From JAHFUA01 sp963808725 (GTDB taxonomy: Bacteria > Acidobacteriota > Terriglobia > Terriglobales > Acidobacteriaceae): a stretch of 64,000 nt of DNA. Below are positions 16,893 through 24,945 of the stretch, one piece after another. The stretch covers positions 434,001 to 498,000 of the forward strand of contig CAWEGO010000001.1 in NCBI GenBank assembly GCA_963808725.1, written 5' to 3'. The notes beneath the pieces were generated by a model. It was not told the origin of the DNA. It did not search any database and saw only the letters and a list, made by a program, of their open reading frames with translations. Position numbers and translations under genes: made by a program. Each line of letters begins with the position of its first letter. The stretch's first letter is position 1.

Positions 16893-18236
16893 TTAGCGCC
16901 TCATTGCTTCTTCCATGTGTTCCATCATGGTGAACACCACCGGACCCTTCTTGGTGACGAGCACGTTTTCTTCGAGGCGGCAGGTCTGCTGCAGGCCCGG
17001 ATGTCCGGCGAAGGTCTCGATGGCGAAGTACATGTTCTCCTTGATTTCGGCAGGGTACTTCAAGCGAGTATGCGCGCGAGATCCACATGCCTTCATACAG
17101 GGTGAGGCCGATGCTGTGCGCGAACTGCTGCAGGGTCACGGTGCCGTACTTGTCGTCGTCGTATTCGGGGAAGGCGGCGGCCACGTCGGCGGTGGTGTTG
17201 CCGGGACGCAGCTTCTCCAGGCCGGCGTACATCGAGTCGTACACTTCCCGGTACAGGTCGATTTCCTTCTGAGTCATCTTCTGCCAGCGCACTTGAAGCA
17301 GCGTACGAAGTCGATGAAATAGCCGGAAGGGCCGACGGCGTTGATGTCGACGATCATCAGGTCGCCCTGGCGGATCATCTTATCGGTCGCCCAGCGGCGG
17401 TAGGGGCTGGTGTTGCCGCCCGAGGCCACGATGATGTCGTAAATGATCTCGCAGCCGCGCTCGAGCATGAACTCGTGCACTTTGGCTTCGATTTCGCGCT
17501 CGCGCACGCCCGGCTTCAGCCACTCGTACTTGATCTTCCACATGGCGGCGTCGCCGATGGTGGAGGCCTGCTTCAGCAATTCGATTTCGTCGGGAGTCTT
17601 GACCACGCGCGCCGCGGAAACCGCCGGCCAGCCGTCCACGATGTTGATTCCGGTCTTCTGGAAGGCGGTCAGCGATGCCATATCGAAGTTGTCGACGCCG
17701 ATGCGTTCCTTCATCAGGCCGTGCTCCTTCAGCACATCGACGACGCTCTCCGCCATTCGTCCGGCCATGTGCGGCACCGCGCCCTCGGCCCACTGCCAGG
17801 TGATGGCCGGCCGGATGCGGTCCTTGTCCATCCAGGGCAGGTCGATCTCGGCGCAATGCAGGTCGGTGCCGGCGGTTTCAAACAGTACCGGCTCGCCGTT
17901 GTTGGGCACCACGACGTAGCGGATATTGATGTTGTACTTCCAATTGCCCTGGTAGGACCCGGTCGCGTAGCGGACGTTGGCTCCCGCGAACAGAACCAGT
18001 GCGCCCAAGTCTTTGGCGGCCATGGCCTCGCGCAGGCGCTGCAAGCGGTCTCTCCGTAAGCGTTCGAAGTCGACGCGTTGTTGCCAGTCGCAGGCCGTCT
18101 GGCTATAGAGCCGGCGAGGATCCCAATGGTGCGGCTTCTGTATGAAGCTGAGGTCCATGCTCTTCTTGCCGTTTGTGGGTTGCGGCTTGTGAACGACGCT
18201 GGCGTCCACGGGTTTCTTAGTAGTTGTCGCCATCAT
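16893..18236 (-). pseudogene. M24-family metallopeptidase (Xaa-Pro/creatinase-like), frameshifted
   Basis: About 445 residues in three frames. The N-terminal creatinase-type domain (residues about 55-210, FAGANVRYATGSYQGNW) precedes the pita-bread domain. All five metal ligands are visible: Asp in MIVDINAVG, Asp in FIDFVRCF, His in FAHSIGLTLYEG, Glu in FAIETFAG and Glu in CRLEENVLV. Frame changes lie near 17285 and 17060. Members cleave Xaa-Pro bonds or, as in creatinase and DMSP-lyase relatives, act on small C-N or C-S substrates. It is the first gene of an operon behind a LysR gene in the same direction. Start codons at 18236 and 18233 are both possible. Confidence 0.82.
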
Positions 18237-18377
18237 TCCCCCTCTGATTGGAATCGCGGATCACTCTCGCATCTCATTGATTTTGGATTATGGCTCGTGC
18301 CTCTATAAACAGCATTACTGGCGACAGACACGCCAGTGCCTGACGGGCAACCCGGAATCATCAACCATTTCCAGCTA

Positions 18378-18395
18378 TATTGTCCAATAATATTG
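18378..18395. promoter_or_regulatory. Nested TATTG/CAATA palindromes upstream of the M24 operon
   Basis: TATTG-tc-CAATA-a-TATTG gives two overlapping inverted repeats sharing the middle arm. They sit in the AT-rich 196-base gap between the LysR gene and the M24 gene it precedes. This is a plausible operator for that regulator. No other feature is evident in the gap. Confidence 0.4.
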
Positions 18396-18432
18396 CAGCA
18401 TGATCTGTATAATCCGCCTATATAACCTGGCA

Positions 18433-19365
18433 CTACGCGTTTGCGCCGATTTGGGAGACTTGTTTCAGTGCCTCCCGCAGCCGAGATAGAAAATCCTGGC
18501 AAGCCAGCGACACCAGCGAATTCCTGGTCTGTACCTGGAAAAAGTCAATCCCGAGCACAGGGTCTGCAATCGTCTCGGCGACCAGCTTGCCCCGTTTCAC
18601 CTCGTTGGCCACGGCGATACTGGGCACAATGGTCGCCCACTCGGAGTTGCGGACCAGTTCCAGCGTTCCCAGCATTCCGTCGATCTCCAGGATTCTACCG
18701 GTGCTGTTGCCGCCGAGCCGAAGCGCGCTGTCGATGAACTGGCGCAACGCATGTTTCGGGGTTGGCAGAATGAGCTTTAGTTTCTTCACATTCTTGGCCA
18801 GGATGCGCCGGCGCACGCGGGTCTTTCTCCCAGCCGTGTCATTCGGCTTTCTGGCCACCACCAGCGAGTCCCGAAAAAAATGCGTGGCTTCCAACCCTAA
18901 GTGAAGGGAAGGCTGGTTCACGATGGCAACCTCAAGTTCGCCCGCGGCTACCCACTCGGCCAGCGAGCCGCTGTATGCCTCCGCAATCCGAACGTCAACA
19001 TAAGGGTGGTCGGCCATATAGCCGGGCAACATGGTCGCCAACGCTCCCTTGAATATGGAAGGAGACACCCCAACCTTGATCGTGCCGGCGAGGTTGCCGG
19101 AAAGGTTGAGCATCGTCTGCTTGGCCGCTTGCACCGCTTTCAGCACGTTGGTACAGCACGCGTAAAAGTGCTTGCCGGCCACGGTTGGAGTTACGCCGAC
19201 GGCGTTCCTCTCAAAGAGCCGGTGCGACAGCATCGTTTCCAGTCGCTGAACGTAAACGCTGAGACCGGGCTGCGTGCAATGCTCCCGGCGGGCGGCTTTG
19301 CTGAAACTGCCTTCCTCATAGGCCGCGACGAAACACCGAATTTGCTTGAGGTCCATGGAATCCAT
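18433..19365 (-). CDS. LysR-family transcriptional regulator
   Basis: 310 residues. The N-terminal winged HTH reads MDLKQIRCFVAAYEEGSFSK, followed by AARREHCTQPGLSVYVQRLE, the recognition part. The effector-binding domain starts at about residue 90 (GTIKVGVSPSIFKG). The start at 19365 is supported by GGAGG five bases upstream and gives the standard LysR N-terminus, whereas the longer open frame adds an unrelated Cys/Arg-rich stretch. It lies upstream of the M24-dehydrogenase-HMGL operon on the same strand and divergent from the cupin unit, so it could control either or both. Confidence 0.9.
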   Translation of the reverse strand: MDSMDLKQIRCFVAAYEEGSFSKAARREHCTQPGLSVYVQRLETMLSHRLFERNAVGVTPTVAGKHFYACCTNVLKAVQAAKQTMLNLSGNLAGTIKVGVSPSIFKGALATMLPGYMADHPYVDVRIAEAYSGSLAEWVAAGELEVAIVNQPSLHLGLEATHFFRDSLVVARKPNDTAGRKTRVRRRILAKNVKKLKLILPTPKHALRQFIDSALRLGGNSTGRILEIDGMLGTLELVRNSEWATIVPSIAVANEVKRGKLVAETIADPVLGIDFFQVQTRNSLVSLACQDFLSRLREALKQVSQIGANA

Positions 19366-19440
19366 GCCCGCCTCCGTGATCAAGCCACGACCTGCGCAAT
19401 GCCGCCCTCTGCCACGACGGGCGCAACACGGGCACTGCTC

Positions 19441-19446
19441 ATTATA
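19441..19446 (-). promoter_or_regulatory. Candidate -10 box for the LysR gene
   Basis: TATAAT on the - strand, 76 bases upstream of the LysR start codon, in the 184-base divergent gap to the cupin gene. No good -35 hexamer is visible at 17 bp, so activation may be needed. On the + strand a TACAAT at 19491 could serve the cupin gene. Confidence 0.3.
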
Positions 19447-19549
19447 CGAGCCTGCTGCCACAGCGCAGGCCGCTGGGGCACAGGTCAGCGTACAATCCTT
19501 CCGTTTTTCGACTTCCTCGGATTAAGGTGTAAAGGGAGGGCAGGGCCAC

Positions 19550-19915
19550 GTGAAATTATTCAAGACTCGCGAGTACATCGAACAGACAAATCCAACTCCG
19601 GGCAGCCCTTATCGGCCGGAAATCCTGACCGCCGCAGACGGGGCAAAGGACCTCGGCGGGATGTTTGGGCTTCTGCCACCGGGCAGTCAGGTTCCCTATC
19701 ACTTTCATCAACATCGTGAATCGATCATCATTGTGCTCCGCGGAGAAGCCACGGAATTGATCGACGGGAAGGAAGTTGCCCTCGAGGCGGGTGATGTACT
19801 CTATCTTGCTGCAGGAGAGAAGCACATGACGATCAATCGGTCCGACCAGGATTTCCGTTATCTCGAGGTCTTTACTTGTCCTCCACTGAGCGCTGACTTT
19901 GTAGAAGTCAAATAG
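19550..19915 (+). CDS. Cupin-domain protein
   Basis: 121 residues from GTG 19550 with GGGAGGG nine bases upstream. It is a single small beta-barrel. Cupin motif 1 is visible as YHFHQHRESIIIVLRGE (His-x-His and Glu), and motif 2 as GDVLYLAAGEKHMTINRS (final His). These residues would bind one metal ion. Small cupins of this type act as dioxygenases, isomerases or sensors. The carboxymuconolactone decarboxylase-like gene follows 36 bases later, so a shared role in aromatic or lactone metabolism is likely. Confidence 0.85.
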   Translation: MKLFKTREYIEQTNPTPGSPYRPEILTAADGAKDLGGMFGLLPPGSQVPYHFHQHRESIIIVLRGEATELIDGKEVALEAGDVLYLAAGEKHMTINRSDQDFRYLEVFTCPPLSADFVEVK

Positions 19916-19951
19916 CAACAGTGAGAACGCGGCACATGGGGAGCTACTGGA

Positions 19952-20354
19952 ATGGCCAAAAAGTTTTCTGATCAGCAACGTCATGCGGAAGGGGAACGAG
20001 TTCGTGCTGAGGTTCTCGGGCCCAGCTACGCCGGCAGCGGAAAGAGGGACGATTCTTTCTACCGCCATTTTTACGATTTCACGATCGACCATTGTTGGGG
20101 CAACGTCTGGCTGCGGCCGGGATTGGACCGCAAGACGCGCAGCATGCTGAACATTGCCATGCTCGCGGCGATGGGGCGCTGGCCGGAACTGGAGATTCAC
20201 ACGCTGGGTGCTCTCAATAACGGCGTCACAGAAGAAGAAATTGCCGAGGATCCTTCTCCAGGCCGGGGTCTATGCCGGCGTTCCCGTGGCCTCAGAAGGG
20301 TTCCGCACAGCGTTCCGGGTCATCGAGAAACATCGCCAGTCTTCCCAATCATAG
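19952..20354 (+). pseudogene. Carboxymuconolactone decarboxylase family protein, one frameshift
   Basis: The first frame gives MAKKFSDQQRHAEGERVR through RSMLNIAMLAAMGRWPELEIH and NNGVTEEEIAE. The second frame continues with ILLQAGVYAGVPVASEGFRT and ends HRQSSQS. One extra G at 20248-20249 (GCCGAGGATCC where GCCGAGATCC is expected) explains the break. Restored, it is a protein of about 133 residues like PcaC, which decarboxylates gamma-carboxymuconolactone. It shares the unit with the cupin. Since no residues have decayed, a sequence error or a very recent mutation is likely. Confidence 0.8.
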
Positions 20355-20391
20355 GCCGACTGCGGCTCTTCGGGAGGGTAGGGAGGTAGAC

Positions 20392-20595
20392 ATGGAGCCA
20401 CGAAATGCAAAGGTCTCGCGGGCGCCAGATCACACGCAAGCGGTTCAACACATTACTGAGGCGCACAAAATCCTGAGCAAGCTTCGCCAGCAAGCCGACA
20501 AGCACCCCGCCATGGACGAGGCGGTCCGCGAGGCTATTCAGCGGCTCGAGATGGCCCTGGCCATCCTTTCCGTCAAGACTGGCGGAATGCTCTAG
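20392..20595 (+). CDS. Small hypothetical helical protein
   Basis: 67 residues. ATG 20392 is preceded by GGGAGGT at a good distance; the open frame upstream is not needed. The sequence is mostly charged and helical (ITEAHKILSKLRQQADKHP), without membrane segment, cysteines or a known motif. It follows the carboxymuconolactone decarboxylase-like gene by 37 bases and ends at a GC-rich inverted repeat. I do not recognise the family. Confidence 0.6.
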   Translation: MEPRNAKVSRAPDHTQAVQHITEAHKILSKLRQQADKHPAMDEAVREAIQRLEMALAILSVKTGGML

Positions 20596-20603
20596 TCTTG
20601 GAA

Positions 20604-20651
20604 CGGGCCGCCCCTCGGCGCGACGCCCGTCTCGCCAGGATAGGCGGCCCG
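20604..20651. terminator. Hairpin between convergent genes
   Basis: CGGGCCGCC and GGCGGCCCG (9-bp arms) enclose 30 bases between the end of the small + strand gene and the end of the - strand DoxX gene. A bidirectional terminator is likely, although no T-tract is present. Confidence 0.45.
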
Positions 20652-20661
20652 CTGCTGAAGA

Positions 20662-21189
20662 CTAAGACGAGGTTGACAGCGTGGTTGTGGGAACGAGCTC
20701 TGAGACCGCTTGCCGTCTTTCCTTGCGGAGAAGCGCATCCAGAGACCATTTTCCGGGCCCGTTGATCAGCAGAAAAGCCGCTGTGAGCAGTTGAGCATAC
20801 TCGGATCGCACCTCATGCAAGACCGCCCACATTCCCGCCCGTGGTGGCGCTGGCGGCAGCGGCAGGGGCGAAGTCCCGAGATAGAGCGCGATCTTGGTGG
20901 AAAGGATTGCCACGATCATCTCCACGATGAAGGCGATGGCTATCAGCCGGGTCATCAGACCCGAAAGCAGCAACAGTCCCCCAACGATCTCAAGCCCGCC
21001 GACAAAACTGGCCGTGAAGTGAGGAAACGGCATGCCCAGCTTCGTGAACCGCCCCACTCCCTGATTGGCATAGACAAACTTCAGGATTCCCTCCCACAAG
21101 AACACGCCTCCTGCCATGAGTCTCAGAACCAGCGTGGACTTGGGACCAGCGGTGGGAGGATTAACAAGCCATGTCAATACATTCTTCAT
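20662..21189 (-). CDS. DoxX-family membrane protein
   Basis: 175 residues with four hydrophobic segments. LVLRLMAGGVFLWEGILKF and the GGLEIVGGLLLLSGL segment are typical of DoxX/SURF4-like proteins. ATG 21189 with AGAGGAAG about nine bases upstream is preferred over two in-frame upstream starts. DoxX proteins sit in the inner membrane and some act with thiosulfate oxidation or oxidative-stress systems. No partner gene is next to it, so its role here is open. It converges on the small hypothetical gene. Confidence 0.85.
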   Translation of the reverse strand: MKNVLTWLVNPPTAGPKSTLVLRLMAGGVFLWEGILKFVYANQGVGRFTKLGMPFPHFTASFVGGLEIVGGLLLLSGLMTRLIAIAFIVEMIVAILSTKIALYLGTSPLPLPPAPPRAGMWAVLHEVRSEYAQLLTAAFLLINGPGKWSLDALLRKERRQAVSELVPTTTLSTSS

Positions 21190-21386
21190 AGTCGGTGCTT
21201 CCTCTCTCTCGGACTGCAAATTCATGGGGGCGGCTTCTCGCCCATGCACTATGAAGAACGTCGAGAGGGAGGCTCTTATTCCCAGGACAAGCGAAGATCG
21301 TAGAGGAAGAATCAGCTCCAGACGGCTGATTTTTGCTATGCTCCTGTGTCGTCCCGTTACCGGACCTTCGCCGCGAGGAATTGCTG

Positions 21387-22559
21387 ATGACTTGGAAGCT
21401 GGCTGACTATGTGTTCCTCGGTGTCGCCGCCATCCCCTTCATCTATTATGCGATCGCCCTGTATAGTGCCTGGCGATACTTCCGCAGTTCGGCGAGCCCG
21501 AATCCGACAGACCTCGGCTGCACCCACCCAATCAGCATCCTCAAGCCCATCCGCGGACTGGATCCGGATGCCTATGAAAACTTCGCCAGCTTCTGCCGGC
21601 AGGATTATCCTGATTACGAAATCCTTTTTTGCGTCGACAGCGACAGCGATGCCGCCCTTCCGGTGATCGAGAAGCTGTCCCGCGATTTTCCTGATCGCAG
21701 CATTCGGGTGCTTTTCGGGTCTGGCCGCAACGCGCCCAACGACAAAGTCGCGAAGCTGGCGCGCCTGGTCAGTGAAGCTCGGCACGAACTGCTGGTCATC
21801 AGTGACAGCGATGTCCGCGTGCAACCCGACTATCTCCGCACGGTGGTGGCGCCGCTCGCCGACCCCAAGGTGGGCGCGGTGACTTGCTTCTATGTGCCGG
21901 CGGACGACCGCACCCTGGTGCACAGCCTGCAGTCGATTGGCATGGTTTCTGATTTTTATGCCGGCATCCTGGTCGCCCGGCAGTTGGATGGAGTGAAGTT
22001 TGCGCTCGGGCCGACCATCGCTACCTCCCGCGCCCACCTGGCCGGTTTCGGTGGCTATGCGGCGATCGAGAACCGCCCGGCGGACGACCTTCTGGTGGGG
22101 CGTTTAATCGCGGAACAGGGCTACGAGGTGAAACTGTTGCCGTATTCCGTAGTGACCGTACCCGACTATGATTCCATGCGTGATCTCTTCCACAAGCGCT
22201 TGCGCTGGATCGTCGTGATGCGGCACATGCGTCCCTGGGGCCACTTGGGTTTGATCTTTACTCACGGCTTGGCCTGGTCGCTGGCCGCCGTGGCGACGCA
22301 CCCTTCGCTCGCCGTGGCCGTCAGCTATCTTGGCGGCTACTTTGCACTACGCATCGCCATGGTTTGGCTGATCGGCATCCACGGCCTGAAACAGCCTGGC
22401 CTTTGGCAGAAGATGCCGCTGCTCCCCATCTGGGATGCATTGGCATTCTTCATCTGGCTGATCAGTTTCGGGCGTAAGAGTATCCGCTGGCGCGATCAGG
22501 AATACTTTATCCGCGACGGCCGGCTGGTCCCCGCGAGCCCGACTGCCGCTGGGGGATGA
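21387..22559 (+). CDS. GT21-type glycosyltransferase (HpnI/ceramide glucosyltransferase-like)
   Basis: 390 residues. An N-terminal membrane segment (YVFLGVAAIPFIYYAIALY) precedes a GT-A domain. The acidic motifs are CVDSDSDA and VISDSDVRV, followed by GPTIATSR and the acceptor motif HKRLRWIVVMR ((Q/H)RxRW type). Three further membrane helices end the protein. This layout is that of HpnI, which adds a GlcNAc unit in hopanoid synthesis, and of ceramide glucosyltransferase. GAGGAA lies eight bases before ATG 21387. No hopanoid genes are near; its convergent neighbour is a sulfolipid-type epimerase, which suggests glycolipid assembly in the inner membrane. Confidence 0.85.
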   Translation: MTWKLADYVFLGVAAIPFIYYAIALYSAWRYFRSSASPNPTDLGCTHPISILKPIRGLDPDAYENFASFCRQDYPDYEILFCVDSDSDAALPVIEKLSRDFPDRSIRVLFGSGRNAPNDKVAKLARLVSEARHELLVISDSDVRVQPDYLRTVVAPLADPKVGAVTCFYVPADDRTLVHSLQSIGMVSDFYAGILVARQLDGVKFALGPTIATSRAHLAGFGGYAAIENRPADDLLVGRLIAEQGYEVKLLPYSVVTVPDYDSMRDLFHKRLRWIVVMRHMRPWGHLGLIFTHGLAWSLAAVATHPSLAVAVSYLGGYFALRIAMVWLIGIHGLKQPGLWQKMPLLPIWDALAFFIWLISFGRKSIRWRDQEYFIRDGRLVPASPTAAGG

Positions 22560-22570
22560 GCCGGAGACGA

Positions 22571-23821
22571 CTAGTCTGATTCCTTGCGCGCCAGTTCCGC
22601 AGCCTCAAACTGCACCGCTTCGACGGAGTTATCAACAGGCGGTTCCATCTGCGGCCGGCGATTGTTGCTGGGACACCGCCAGTTGACCCGCGGCATGATC
22701 AGCGAAGTATCGATGCGCTCCCGGTACTGGATGGCGATGTTCATCAGCGAATCCAGCAGCGACTCCGACAAGTAGTGGGGTTGCAACCCGAGGTCGATCA
22801 GTTTCGAGTGTTTAGCGTTGTAATAATGCTCTTCGGCTTCCACCCGGGGATCAGGCAGGCGATCAACCTCCACCGCAAGGCCCAGCTTGGCTCCCGCCGA
22901 CCGCACCATTTCCGCCAACTCCAGAACGGAAAACTGTTCCGTGAACTGGTTGAAGACGCGGCATTCACCGCGGGCGGGAGGATTTAGGCAAGCGATCTCC
23001 ACACAGCGCACGGTGTCGCGGATGTCGAGGAAGCCGCGCGTCTGCCCTCCCTTGCCGTAGACGGTGAGCGGGTGGCCGATGGCGGCCTGCGCGCAGAAGC
23101 GGTTGAGAACCGTGCCGAAGACCTCATCGTAGTCGAAACGGTTAATCAAGGCTTCGTCGAGAGCGGTTTCCTCGGTCATGGTTCCATACACCACGCCCTG
23201 GTTGAGATCGGTGGCGCGCAGTCCCCAGACTCTGCAGCAGAACATCATATTGTGGCTGTCATGAACCTTGGACAGGTGATAGAACGAGCCCGCCTGCTTG
23301 GGGAACGGGAGCAGGTCTTTGCGGCCGTTGTGCTCGATGGTGATGTAGCCCTCTTCGATATCGATGTTGGGGGTGCCGTATTCGCCCATGGTTCCCAGCT
23401 TGATCAGGTGGCAGTCGGGGAAGAACTCGCGCAGCGCGAACAGCAAGTTCAGGGTGCCGACCACGTTGTTGACCTGGGTGAAGACCGCATGTTTGCGGTC
23501 GATCATCGAATAGGGCGCCGAGCGTTGCTCGGCAAAATGCACCAGGGCTTCCGGTTCGAACTCCCGCACCATGGAGGAGATGAAATCGTAGTCGGTCACG
23601 TCCCCGACGAAGGAATCGATGAAGTTGCCCGTAAGTTCCCGCCAGACGCTCAATCGATCCGACAGGGGACGGATGGGCGTCAGGGTCTGCGCCCCCAGCT
23701 CATGGTCCCACTGACGGCGCAGGAAGTTGTCGACGATTGCGACGGTGTGGCCCTTTCTGGACAGATACAACGCTGTGGCCCATCCGCAATAACCATCTCC
23801 CCCCAGTACGGCAACCCTCAT
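22571..23821 (-). CDS. sqdB: UDP-sulfoquinovose synthase (SQD1/SqdB)
   Basis: 416 residues that follow plant SQD1 almost motif for motif: GGDGYCGWATALYLS (NAD-binding), FAEQRSAPYSMIDR, LGTMGEYGTPNIDIEEGY, SFYHLSKVHDSHN (catalytic Tyr-x3-Lys), RATDLNQGVVYG and VEAEEHYYNAKHSKL. SQD1 makes UDP-sulfoquinovose from UDP-glucose and sulfite, the head-group donor for sulfolipid (SQDG). No SqdX/SQD2-type GT4 is adjacent. The HpnI-like transferase converges with it, and two small flippase-like genes precede it on the same strand. It could equally feed a sulfoquinovose-bearing glycan. Confidence 0.93.
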   Translation of the reverse strand: MRVAVLGGDGYCGWATALYLSRKGHTVAIVDNFLRRQWDHELGAQTLTPIRPLSDRLSVWRELTGNFIDSFVGDVTDYDFISSMVREFEPEALVHFAEQRSAPYSMIDRKHAVFTQVNNVVGTLNLLFALREFFPDCHLIKLGTMGEYGTPNIDIEEGYITIEHNGRKDLLPFPKQAGSFYHLSKVHDSHNMMFCCRVWGLRATDLNQGVVYGTMTEETALDEALINRFDYDEVFGTVLNRFCAQAAIGHPLTVYGKGGQTRGFLDIRDTVRCVEIACLNPPARGECRVFNQFTEQFSVLELAEMVRSAGAKLGLAVEVDRLPDPRVEAEEHYYNAKHSKLIDLGLQPHYLSESLLDSLMNIAIQYRERIDTSLIMPRVNWRCPSNNRRPQMEPPVDNSVEAVQFEAAELARKESD

Positions 23822-23984
23822 GTGCCCTCCTCGAGCATGTGAATGTTCGCTGAATCAATCGGCGCGGTACAGTCTACCAAGCCGGCGGCGCCCGCGGAAA
23901 CCCTGCCCCGGAGCGCCAGCCATGGAACCCGAACCGTCGAATCGCGTCATGAAGTCCAAAGCCCTGCCGCGTCAGTGATCGCCG

Positions 23985-24362
23985 CTAGCGCTGGCCGATC
24001 AGCACCAATCCTACCCCCAGGCAAACCAGCAGCACACCGGCCCACCGTTTGCGGGTCACCTGCTCGCGCAGGAAGATTTTTCCTCCCAAGGCGCCGAAAC
24101 CATAGCTGAGAGCCGTGACCGGAACCACGAAGCTCACGTTCTCCAGCGAGAACATTTCCAGCAGGGAAAAGAAACCGATCCCCATGAGCAGAAAGCCGAG
24201 CCACATCCAGCCGTTCTGCAGGGCGCGGAAGATCAGACGGATCAGCGCGGCCGGGCGGAGATCGGTCGCCGGACCCACCGCCTGCATGGTGCGGGCGACA
24301 CAGAGTTCGCCGCCAGTCCCGGCCACCATGATCAGCAGCAATAGAATGATCTCGTTTTTCAT
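23985..24362 (-). CDS. Small EamA/SMR-type half-transporter, subunit 2
   Basis: 125 residues with four hydrophobic helices (starting EIILLLLIMVAG; ending WAGVLLVCLGVGLVLIG). The size and fold resemble ArnE/ArnF-like or SMR-family half-transporters of the drug/metabolite superfamily. These work as heterodimers, for example to flip undecaprenyl-linked aminoarabinose. Its ATG overlaps the stop of the preceding paired gene (ATGA). It lies 163 bases upstream of the sqdB homologue on the same strand, suggesting a lipid-linked sugar substrate (inference). Confidence 0.75.
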   Translation of the reverse strand: MKNEIILLLLIMVAGTGGELCVARTMQAVGPATDLRPAALIRLIFRALQNGWMWLGFLLMGIGFFSLLEMFSLENVSFVVPVTALSYGFGALGGKIFLREQVTRKRWAGVLLVCLGVGLVLIGQR

Positions 24363-24778
24363 CCTCTGTACTCGGTGGTGCGAGGCGGGGTGTGTCCCAC
24401 GACCAGAACGCCCAGGCAGATGACCAGTACGCCCGCCCACCGCACCGGAGTGACCACCTCGCCCAGGAGAAAATGACCCAGCAGGGCCACCATGGCATAA
24501 GCTACCGCCGAGGCGGGCTGAACATAGCTGTAGTCAGCCCACGAGAGCACCAGCATGTAGGCGGCAAAGAACCCCATCAGGCATAGGAGTCCCAGCCAGA
24601 TAACGCCAGACTCGGAGAGCCGTGCCAGGAAATGAAGCAGCCCGGCCTGGTTCCAGGCCGAGGCGGCGCCAATGTGCTTCATGCCTTTGCCCAGCAAAAC
24701 GTTGCCTAGAGGGCCGAGAATCACCATCAGCATGATGAGCAGGTAAACCTTCAATGGAAAACGCGCCAACGTCTTCAT
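24359..24778 (-). CDS. Small EamA/SMR-type half-transporter, subunit 1
   Basis: 139 residues from ATG 24778, with four hydrophobic helices: VYLLIMLMVILGPLGNVLLG, a second around WLGLLCLMGFFAAYMLVLSW, then SAVAYAMVALLGHFLLGEVV and WAGVLVICLGVLVVG. It is a distant partner of the next gene, with the same overall plan, and the two overlap by four bases. Together they make an eight-helix unit comparable to one EamA transporter split in two. It heads the half-transporter/half-transporter/sqdB unit. Confidence 0.75.
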   Translation of the reverse strand: MKTLARFPLKVYLLIMLMVILGPLGNVLLGKGMKHIGAASAWNQAGLLHFLARLSESGVIWLGLLCLMGFFAAYMLVLSWADYSYVQPASAVAYAMVALLGHFLLGEVVTPVRWAGVLVICLGVLVVGHTPPRTTEYRG

Positions 24779-24945
24779 GCTTTTCGAAAGCAAGCTGCTT
24801 TGTTTATACGCAAAATCCGAGGTGGAATGCAAAAACTCTAACCTCCCAATGCCTTCGAAATGATAGGCCTGACGCCGCGAATGGCGCGCCCGTTTACGAA
24901 GCTTTACCTAATCTTGACCCGGACGCGGTTGCGATTCCACCCATT

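Noticed and set aside
20248..20250. Possible programmed frameshift in the carboxymuconolactone decarboxylase-like gene
   Set aside because: No slippery heptamer or downstream structure is visible; a single inserted G is simpler.
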